Shown: positions 8,123-14,282 of the stretch, piece after piece | How the letters are laid out: every line of letters begins with the position of its first letter | Numbering within the stretch: the stretch's first letter is position 1 | Assembly: GCA_913040875.1 (NCBI GenBank) | Contig: CAJWHX010000032.1 | Span: 1 to 15,339 of the forward strand | Source: an uncultured Pseudomonadota bacterium | Lineage (GTDB): Bacteria; Myxococcota; UBA796 | Direction: 5' to 3' | DNA length: 15,339 nt | Program-made: the position numbers and the translations under genes | Notes under the pieces: model-generated | Told to the model about the DNA's origin: nothing | The model's database searches: none | The model's input: the letters and a program-made list of their open reading frames with translations, nothing else

Positions 8123-9177
8123 ACAAAAATCTTTATGATGCCCTTGGCATAGCGAGTACAGCAACCCATGCTGAGATTCGAAAGGCTTATCGAAAGCTGG
8201 CTGTCCAATATCATCCTGATCGCAATCCAAGTGAGGAGGCTCAAGAGGTCTTTCGTCAGATCACTCAAGCGTACGAGGTGCTCAACGACCCGACGCGTAG
8301 AGATTTGTACGATCGATATGGAGATATTGCACTCAATCCCAACTTCAAAGGTTTTGAACAAAATACCCACTCCCAGTTTGGGGATTTCTCAAGTTTTTTC
8401 TCGGGATTTGGAGGCGGACACGGTACTCAGCCATATCAGGGGTCTGAGGGGTACACCGGTCAAGGCAGTGCTCATTCAGCAGCACAAGATGCTCACAGAA
8501 GCTGGCAAGATGAACCCTACGAGACATTTTCCTTCGGTACTGGTGGCCGAGCTCGAACCCGCAGGGCTTCCGATACTGGATATGTACCCCCACGACGCGG
8601 AGGGGATATCACAGTAGACTTAAAGGTTGGATACGTCGATGCTTTGAGGGGGTGTACAAAGCAGGTAAAGATTGCCCGTCAAAGTCGCTGGAAAAAGGGC
8701 AGCAACGCAGGTGTGCATCAGGAGATGGTTACGATTGTCATTCCTGCTGGCACACAGTCCGAGACAGACATTCGAATGCTAGGGAAGGGCAACTACGGAG
8801 AGGGAGGCGGTGATTCTGGTGATCTCGTTATTAAGGTCTTTATACAGCCACATCCTTATCTTTCCAATCTAGGGTCCGATTTGTATTTAACAGTCCCACT
8901 GACGTTAAAAGAATCGATAGAAGGTGTGAAAGTCGAAGTGCCGACACTTGATGGTACGCTGCGGATACAAATACCCGCGGGAGCACAGTTGGGTCAGAAA
9001 TTGCGATTGAAACAGCGGGGGTTACCCAAAAAGTCTGGTGGTCAAGGAGATTTATATCTGGTCCTGAGACCTCAACTTCCATCAGGAAAATCAGACCGAT
9101 TGACACAATTGGCCGACGAAATTGATAGCCTGTATCCACCTCAAGGTGTGAGGGGAGACTTTTCATTGGATGACTGA
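8119..9177 (+). CDS. CbpA-type DnaJ (class B J-domain) co-chaperone
   Basis: This 352-residue J-domain protein would stimulate the ATPase of DnaK and deliver clients to it in the cytoplasm. It has a J domain (1-68) with the HPD motif (32-34), a Gly/Phe-rich linker (about 75-150, including FSSFFSGFGGG), and two beta-rich substrate-binding C-terminal domains. Those domains are marked by GGDITVDLKVGYVDALRG and the later LKESIEGVKVEVPTLDG. The CxxCxGxG zinc-finger repeats of classical DnaJ are absent, placing it with CbpA/DnaJB. A GTG at 8107 in the same frame would add four residues, but no ribosome site precedes it. The ATG at 8119 makes a standard ATGA overlap with the ceramidase-like stop and begins MNKNLYDALG as homologues do. 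Translational coupling to a lipoprotein gene is unusual; no functional reason is evident. Confidence 0.93.
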   Translation: MNKNLYDALGIASTATHAEIRKAYRKLAVQYHPDRNPSEEAQEVFRQITQAYEVLNDPTRRDLYDRYGDIALNPNFKGFEQNTHSQFGDFSSFFSGFGGGHGTQPYQGSEGYTGQGSAHSAAQDAHRSWQDEPYETFSFGTGGRARTRRASDTGYVPPRRGGDITVDLKVGYVDALRGCTKQVKIARQSRWKKGSNAGVHQEMVTIVIPAGTQSETDIRMLGKGNYGEGGGDSGDLVIKVFIQPHPYLSNLGSDLYLTVPLTLKESIEGVKVEVPTLDGTLRIQIPAGAQLGQKLRLKQRGLPKKSGGQGDLYLVLRPQLPSGKSDRLTQLADEIDSLYPPQGVRGDFSLDD

Positions 9178-9241
9178 TCCTTTGTGCATGAATGATCATT
9201 AGGGTGTAGACAATACAACAAATGAGTAGGAGAATCTTGAT

Positions 9242-9943
9242 ATGGCAGTGTTGATGTGGCTAATATTTGGTGTTGCCATCGCAGATTCCATGCAGAATTT
9301 GGTTTTGGCTTCCGACAGCAACAGTACGGTGGAAACTCGAGAAGCGGCATTTGCTGACATCGTTCGTTCTGGGGCAACAGAGATACAATATCTGCTTGAT
9401 GTCGCCAGGGATACCAGTCAGTCTACGCGGTTGAGATGGGTTGCAATTCGTGCATTGGGGCAGATTCGAGGTCCACAGGCTGAAGATGCATTGATGAAAA
9501 CGCTTAAAGATCCAGAACCGGCGATTCGGACCGCAGCAGTCAGTGCATTGGGTGATTTTGGACAGACCAAGCATACGATGCTGATCGGGAGTTTTTTAAA
9601 AGATGAGGCGGTCATAGTACGAGTAGCGGCAGCAGAGTCATTGGGTAAAATCGGTGATGTGAGTTCGATTGCGATGCTGGAATCCGCACTGAATGATCCC
9701 AGCAATCAGTACCGAGGGGCTTCTCTTTGGGTGCGCGCTCACTATACGATAGCCTTAGGAAATATCGGCGATTCCAAAGCGTATCCTGTACTACTGAAGT
9801 GCTTGACGGATGGGGATGCTCGAGTTGTGCAAAGTGCCGTCATAGCCCTAGAGAAGATAGCAGGATTTTCATTGGGAGATGGGAGATCGAGTGTCGAAGA
9901 GGTAGAGGCATGGTCCCGATGGCTTCAAAACCAACTTAGATAG
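9242..9943 (+). CDS. Exported HEAT-repeat (PBS lyase HEAT-like) protein
   Basis: This 233-residue protein has a hydrophobic N-terminal segment ending in Ala (MAVLMWLIFGVAIA, about 1-14), read as a Sec signal peptide or short anchor. The rest is an alpha-solenoid of about five HEAT-like repeats (from residue 62), each with the pattern R..A..ALG.IG followed by a helix and Asp-Pro or Asp-Gly. Such repeats are protein-binding scaffolds; no catalytic motif is seen and no cysteine pair is present. The phycocyanobilin-lyase name attached to these repeats does not imply lyase activity. The start has AGGAG 8 nt upstream. It follows the dnaJ-like gene by 64 bp and may share its transcript. The periplasmic location is inferred from the leader only. 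Confidence 0.82.
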   Translation: MAVLMWLIFGVAIADSMQNLVLASDSNSTVETREAAFADIVRSGATEIQYLLDVARDTSQSTRLRWVAIRALGQIRGPQAEDALMKTLKDPEPAIRTAAVSALGDFGQTKHTMLIGSFLKDEAVIVRVAAAESLGKIGDVSSIAMLESALNDPSNQYRGASLWVRAHYTIALGNIGDSKAYPVLLKCLTDGDARVVQSAVIALEKIAGFSLGDGRSSVEEVEAWSRWLQNQLR

Positions 9944-9960
9944 TGTGACTTTTAGTCGGG

Positions 9961-9998
9961 GACTCTCTATTGTGAAAGCAAATCTGCTCTAGAGAGTC
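9961..9998. terminator. Inverted repeat between convergent genes, possible bidirectional terminator
   Basis: A perfect 9-bp inverted repeat, GACTCTCTA (9961-9969) and TAGAGAGTC (9990-9998), is separated by 20 nt in the 80-bp gap between the convergent HEAT and FN3-lipoprotein genes. There is no T-run on either side, so it is not a textbook intrinsic terminator. A 9-bp repeat at this spacing can arise by chance; position is the main argument. Confidence 0.35.
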
Positions 9999-10023
9999 TG
10001 ACATCGTGAATGTCTCTGAATGG

Positions 10024-11430
10024 TTAAGGATTACTGAGGACACCAAATGTAATGTGGCGTTTTCCTTCGCTGGTCTCTACAGTCGATAGCATGACTTGTT
10101 GATCATCTTTTGTTAGAAAAGTCCGTTCAACCACCTTGAAATTCCATGGCAACATTACCTCACCATTTTGATCCGTATAGTACACATGTCGAACTCGATC
10201 TTCACTTTCCAAATCATCCAGTTCAAAAGTGCTTGGATCACCGAACAATGTGGGGTCCCAGTACCGTATATAGGCGGATCCAGAGTTCTCATCCCAATAA
10301 TATAGTTTTCCAACATCGTTCTCTACATGCACAGAAGCACCGGTGGCATCACTTAGAATCGGTTCAACGGATGGATTGTTCTGTCCCCCCACACTCCATT
10401 CACCATTACCTAAAGATTGAGCGATGTATAGGTTCGGCGCGGTATTGTCGTTGCTATCAGTCCGTCCCTGAACCAGCATGAGGTCATCCACATTTGGAAT
10501 GAGTGATATGCAGTCCATATTGGCAAGGGTTTCGCTGTCTGACTGACTGTCCATGCAGGTGTTCATGCCGCAGGTGTCCTCTAAGGAGCCAAACTTACAA
10601 ATTTCGTCGCTGTAACCGTGTGCCCCCGCGATGTCGATGCTGGTTACACCGGTGTCTGAAGTCCACGAGCCAATCATCGAGCGTTCTTCACCAATATTGG
10701 CTGTCAATGAGACGAAGACCTCGAGTGTCCATTCTCCATTGATGTTGACAGCTCTCGCACTACTCGAGGTGAAATCAATGATTTCTGGAGCATCCTGAAC
10801 TCCTGCTCCAACTGGCGATTCTAGCAGAAAATCAATCCTTAAATTGTCCTCTATGAATAAGTCACGCAACACAGATACCTGAATCTGTTTGCTGCCGCCA
10901 TCGTTTTGAATGTTGGTGAGAACCCAGCCATCTTGATTGATGGGAAGCTCTGATAAATTGATCAGTGTCGGTGCGTAGGCGTTACCAAACAGTGGATTGA
11001 TCTCTTCCCCGTTGATCTCTGGGAATACCCAAGACTCGATTTCTGTTCTCCAAGTGGGGGGGTGAATGGGCTCACCAACCAATGGGTCTAGACAATCTTG
11101 ATCGTAACACGCGTCGATATCAATACTGTATTCGGTGTCTGTACGTAGATTGGTCAGTTGAAGACTTGTGTCGACCACAGAATTGTGCGATATGACTCTA
11201 CCGAACTCTGATGTGACAACGACATTGTAGTAATTTGGCCGAGGTGCTTCTTCCTCATCGGGCGGAGTCCAAGACACAGTAGTACTCGAAGAACCGTTAT
11301 CTATGGTTTGTGGATCCGGATCCCACGCCGGTCGATCAGACTCGCCAATGAGTGCGTCTTCACCGACAGATTTGTCTCCACCGAAACAGGCAACCGTAAA
11401 TAACAAGGTTAAAATAGAAGGGATTCGCAT
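10024..11430 (-). CDS. Lipoprotein with fibronectin type III domain
   Basis: This 468-residue lipoprotein has a 14-residue leader and lipobox TVAC (Cys15). An Asp/Glu-rich spacer follows, then a fibronectin type III domain (about 38-128, with TTVSWTPP, the YYNVVV strand and the LRTDTEYSIDIDAC signature). The remainder is rich in beta-strand patterns but not assigned; segments such as NLYIAQSLGNGEWS recall propeller-type blades. Cys108/Cys113 and the group Cys278, 287, 292 and 307 could form disulfides, fitting an exported protein. I chose the ATG at 11430, with GGAG 6 nt upstream and a lipoprotein leader directly after it, over an in-frame start 13 codons earlier that would place a non-signal segment in front. 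No catalytic motif is visible. It is divergent from another lipoprotein gene. Function unknown. Confidence 0.8.
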   Translation of the reverse strand: MRIPSILTLLFTVACFGGDKSVGEDALIGESDRPAWDPDPQTIDNGSSSTTVSWTPPDEEEAPRPNYYNVVVTSEFGRVISHNSVVDTSLQLTNLRTDTEYSIDIDACYDQDCLDPLVGEPIHPPTWRTEIESWVFPEINGEEINPLFGNAYAPTLINLSELPINQDGWVLTNIQNDGGSKQIQVSVLRDLFIEDNLRIDFLLESPVGAGVQDAPEIIDFTSSSARAVNINGEWTLEVFVSLTANIGEERSMIGSWTSDTGVTSIDIAGAHGYSDEICKFGSLEDTCGMNTCMDSQSDSETLANMDCISLIPNVDDLMLVQGRTDSNDNTAPNLYIAQSLGNGEWSVGGQNNPSVEPILSDATGASVHVENDVGKLYYWDENSGSAYIRYWDPTLFGDPSTFELDDLESEDRVRHVYYTDQNGEVMLPWNFKVVERTFLTKDDQQVMLSTVETSEGKRHITFGVLSNP

Positions 11431-11602
11431 AGGGGACTCCAAGATATTTGGATATAGGGGTGCATTCAAATGGTGAGCGACCTGGTACTCTGTAGTGTAC
11501 GCTCAATGTTTTCATGCAATTGTTGTACCAATATATCGCAGAATGACCATATTGTGTAGAGGTAGGTTACGGACTAGGCTATATTTGGAACAGGAGGTGT
11601 CT
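11431..11602. other. Divergent intergenic region between two lipoprotein genes
   Basis: This 172-bp gap must hold promoters for both divergent lipoprotein genes. The only element seen clearly is the AGGAGGTG ribosome site (11592-11599) of the plus-strand gene. A TATATT at 11580-11585 is too close to that site for a normal leader and has no good -35 partner. No operator-like repeat was found. Confidence 0.35.
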
Positions 11603-12094
11603 ATGTGGCTATGGTTGTTGGCGTGTACACAGACAAATCAAGATACGGCACATCCGGAGTGGATAGACATTACCGCATTTCGTTCTGCCTCACTTGATAA
11701 TGATGTGTTTCCTCAGCATCAGCCGGAAATTGTTGAGTGTCCTCCCAACGGTTTCAGAGTCGAGATTAATCAACTGGAAATTCAGACGGACATCTGTAAC
11801 TATGCAATTGTAGAGTGGATCACTCAGCGTGAGGTTCCTGCGGGTACAACTTTTGAAGCCCTCATTTTACACACAGGTTTGTGGTCGATGGAAAGTGCGA
11901 CGGCACATTTTGCTCTCAGTATCAATGGAGAATTGTTTTGGGAAGAATCTCCACCCATTCCATCCAGTACGGAGTTTTTCTTTTACGAATCAGCATGGAC
12001 CAAACAGATTCCGATCGGTTCAACAGTACACTTGCATTTACACAACCATGGAGCCAACGACTGGAAGATTGGGTATTTTCAGCCTGTAGAATAG
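11603..12094 (+). CDS. Small lipoprotein of unknown function
   Basis: This 163-residue protein starts with only seven residues before a cysteine (MWLWLLAC), with an Asp/Thr/Gln-rich mature start (TQTNQDTAHPEW). I read it as a lipoprotein with a very short leader. The start is well supported: AGGAGGTG lies 5 nt upstream. The same frame is open back to 11495, but that stretch has no leader character. The mature part looks like a beta-sandwich, with alternating hydrophobic strands throughout. Cys46 and Cys65 could form a disulfide, and there is a His-rich strand near the C-terminus (VHLHLHNHG). I do not recognise a family. It converges on elbB with only 15 bp between the stop codons. Confidence 0.72.
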   Translation: MWLWLLACTQTNQDTAHPEWIDITAFRSASLDNDVFPQHQPEIVECPPNGFRVEINQLEIQTDICNYAIVEWITQREVPAGTTFEALILHTGLWSMESATAHFALSINGELFWEESPPIPSSTEFFFYESAWTKQIPIGSTVHLHLHNHGANDWKIGYFQPVE

Positions 12095-12096
12095 CT

Positions 12097-12132
12097 TTGC
12101 GGACTGTCCTTAGCAGAGTTTGAGGACCGCAA
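12097..12132. terminator. Imperfect hairpin at convergent gene ends
   Basis: TTGCGG (12097-12102) pairs with CCGCAA (12127-12132), and TCCT (12107-12110) with AGGA (12123-12126), leaving a 4-nt bulge and a 12-nt loop. It spans the convergent ends of the small lipoprotein and elbB, overlapping the last codons of elbB. No T-run follows, so a terminator role is only suggested by its place. Confidence 0.25.
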
Positions 12133-12760
12133 GCACAGCCTTCTCGATACCTTCAGCTACTTCGTGAATCGCAGCGTCTTCCATGTATGCAGGCGCCGTG
12201 ACCAGTTTGTTTTCTGCGTCGACAACCATCTCTGTTACAGGACAAACTTGGTGGGTAGCTCCTAGGCTTTCCAATGCCTCGGCAGTTCCAGAATCAGACC
12301 CAATGGTGAGGGTACCCTTTCCAAGACTAAGTGCAAGAACTGCAGGCGCTATACAGACTGCACCGATGGGCTTGTTGGCCTGATGAACAGCTTGAATTAG
12401 ACTTTTAATATCGTCCTCAATACTGGCATTTGCTCCTTCAAAAGCGAATGAACAGAAGTTTTTCGCTGCACCGAAGCCTCCTGGTATGAATAAGGCATCG
12501 ATGTCATTGACGTTGACCTCTGTGACGGGGAAGACATTCCCACGAGCAATACGAGCTGCTTCGACTCGGATGTTTCGTGTTTCTGTCATTTCTGTACCAT
12601 CGAGATGATTGACAACGTGATGCTGAATGCGATCTGGTGCTGCAAAAATTACCTCTGCACCGGATTTCGACAATGCCAACAACGTGGCAACAGATTCATG
12701 AATTTCAGCGCCATCAAATACACCACAACCAGACAATAGAACACAAACTTTATGAGTCAC
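12110..12760 (-). CDS. elbB: Glyoxalase ElbB (DJ-1/PfpI superfamily)
   Basis: ElbB is a cytoplasmic DJ-1/PfpI-superfamily protein with weak glyoxalase activity, historically linked to isoprenoid synthesis. The sequence carries the family signatures: LLSGCGVFDGAEIHE near the N-terminus, ALFIPGGFGAAKN, and the nucleophile elbow GAVCIAPAVLAL with the reactive Cys. The C-terminus KLVTAPAYMEDAAIHEVAEGIE is typical. I chose the GTG at 12760, preceded by GGGAGG 4 nt upstream, which gives 216 residues, essentially the length of the E. coli protein (217). An in-frame GTG at 12787 would add nine residues with no family counterpart and lies about where transcription would begin. It is probably monocistronic from the promoter just upstream. 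Confidence 0.94.
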   Translation of the reverse strand: MTHKVCVLLSGCGVFDGAEIHESVATLLALSKSGAEVIFAAPDRIQHHVVNHLDGTEMTETRNIRVEAARIARGNVFPVTEVNVNDIDALFIPGGFGAAKNFCSFAFEGANASIEDDIKSLIQAVHQANKPIGAVCIAPAVLALSLGKGTLTIGSDSGTAEALESLGATHQVCPVTEMVVDAENKLVTAPAYMEDAAIHEVAEGIEKAVLAVLKLC

Positions 12761-12789
12761 AGAACCTCCCAGACAATGATTGAGCACTC

Positions 12790-12818
12790 ATTATATAAAA
12801 CTCGGAGTCAGTAGTGCA
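12790..12818 (-). promoter_or_regulatory. Candidate sigma70 promoter for elbB
   Basis: The minus strand has a perfect TATAAT -10 (12790-12795) with a weak TGCACT -35 (12813-12818) at 17-bp spacing. It lies in the 82-bp gap between the amidohydrolase stop and elbB. Transcription would begin near 12783, giving a leader of about 20 nt that holds the GGGAGG ribosome site. This also supports the GTG at 12760 as the start. Confidence 0.5.
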
Positions 12819-12842
12819 GACCTTTTTAGATTGTTCGGATAC

Positions 12843-14282
12843 TTATAGTCCTGCACGATTCCACAGTAGCTGTAGGCGTTCCGTAGCCTCCGTGCGCCAT
12901 TCGGCTACCATTGGGTTGGAGGCAATACGAGAAGCCAAGTATCCTTTTCCGTCGAATCGCCATTCACCTTTGGTCATAATGCGTTTGATAGCAGGTGTAA
13001 CATTTGCCATGGTGAGCGCTTGCAGTGGATCGGTGTTCGGCCAGAAACACGGATGGTTCGTATCCCATACTACTAGGTTCGCCCATCGATTTTCTTCTAT
13101 CATACCAACAGGAGCGTATGGATGAAGATCCGCCGCATCATTCCACAGCGCAGACAACAGCGTCGAAGGGTTTACAAAGGGGGCGCGCATATCAAAGATG
13201 ATCTGACGCTCATCTTGGACGGCACGAGCGTGCTTGACAGTGGGGTCTTTTCGAAATTTTCGCAGTGTTTCTCCCATGGTTACCGCATAGGAATCTGCGG
13301 CACTAAAAAATCGGAGTTCTGCTTGAATATTGATCGAATCATTGCAAGAGGGTGAATCCGTTCCCAAGAGAACATCAAAGCCACGGTTGCGCCAAGCATT
13401 GGTGTGGGCGGGAAACCCAAACTGCATCTGTGCAGAAGGGCAGTGTCCAAGTCTATCGAAGGCTGGGTTCAATAGCTGCAACTCTTCGTCTCCAACGTAC
13501 AAAGCGTGCACCCAGAGTTTGTTGACTTTGATGTCTGTGAGTCCAAGCTTGTGCATTCTACCGAGCGGAGACAGATTGTGCGTTTCCCATGACCACTCGA
13601 CCTCATCGAGTGCTTGAGCCAAATGAGAGTGTATAGGTAGACCCTCTTCATCCGCCACATCAGCTATTTTTTTCCATAGATCATCAGATACGGTGTCGGT
13701 TGCATGAGGTCCCAAGGCTGGAACGACGCCTTTTTGACTGGCTTCAGAACTATTGAGTAAGTCATAGGTTTCTGCCCATGCTTCTTCTGTGCGATCTTTT
13801 CCTGGACCATCGATGTCTTGCAGTGTAGATGCGACGGCACCATTCAATCCGACATCTTGCAGGGCCTCTGTGAGCATGTCCCCAAAGTAGTAGTGTTCCC
13901 AAACAAATCCAGTGCCGGATAATACTGCTTCGACGGCACCAAGTCTAGTAAACGCGCGTACATCTTCAGGTTCCAGATTGCGTTCTAAGCGAAAGTACAA
14001 GTCTTTGACCACATTTCCTTCTAGTGATGCCAGTCCGCCAATTCCACGAAAGGCAAGCATACAGAGATGTGTATGGGCATTGACGAACGCAGGAGTGACC
14101 AGTGCGTTGCCCAGATCTTCGACCACCAATTCCGAAACGGTTTGTTTCCATTGGTTGAACATGTCTCTTGTGGCTGGCGTCACATTTTCAATGTTGCCGT
14201 TGCGCACACTGATAATACATGGATGAATGCCAAAGTCAGGTAACAGAACTCGTTCACTAAATATGTGTCGTGGCAACATCAT
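12843..14282 (-). CDS. TRZ/ATZ-type amidohydrolase
   Basis: This 479-residue metal-dependent hydrolase belongs to the branch of the amidohydrolase superfamily that includes S-adenosylhomocysteine/MTA deaminase, SsnA and atrazine hydrolases. Family features are the small N-terminal beta domain, VTPAFVNAHTH (His70, His72), HSHLAQ (metal ligand His220), LWVHA (His259), LGHCPSAQ (His280) and GTDSPS (Asp309). A C-terminal return to the beta domain follows (ANLVVWD, V..I...GEW). The metal site therefore looks intact. The residue three after His220, normally a Glu that shuttles protons in the deaminases, is Gln223, so the reaction may not be a standard deamination. No signal peptide is seen, so it is cytoplasmic. 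Its ATG overlaps the stop of the upstream SDR-like gene by 4 bp, implying a shared pathway. Substrate unknown. Confidence 0.88.
   Translation of the reverse strand: MMLPRHIFSERVLLPDFGIHPCIISVRNGNIENVTPATRDMFNQWKQTVSELVVEDLGNALVTPAFVNAHTHLCMLAFRGIGGLASLEGNVVKDLYFRLERNLEPEDVRAFTRLGAVEAVLSGTGFVWEHYYFGDMLTEALQDVGLNGAVASTLQDIDGPGKDRTEEAWAETYDLLNSSEASQKGVVPALGPHATDTVSDDLWKKIADVADEEGLPIHSHLAQALDEVEWSWETHNLSPLGRMHKLGLTDIKVNKLWVHALYVGDEELQLLNPAFDRLGHCPSAQMQFGFPAHTNAWRNRGFDVLLGTDSPSCNDSINIQAELRFFSAADSYAVTMGETLRKFRKDPTVKHARAVQDERQIIFDMRAPFVNPSTLLSALWNDAADLHPYAPVGMIEENRWANLVVWDTNHPCFWPNTDPLQALTMANVTPAIKRIMTKGEWRFDGKGYLASRIASNPMVAEWRTEATERLQLLWNRAGL

Noticed and set aside
8168..8617. 149-codon plus-strand open frame inside the dnaJ-like gene
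   Set aside because: It is an alternate frame of a well-supported J-domain protein, with no recognisable motif.
9191..9200. 10-bp perfect palindrome AATGATCATT between the dnaJ-like and HEAT genes
   Set aside because: Perfect 10-bp palindromes are expected about 15 times by chance in a window this size, and no second copy was noticed nearby.
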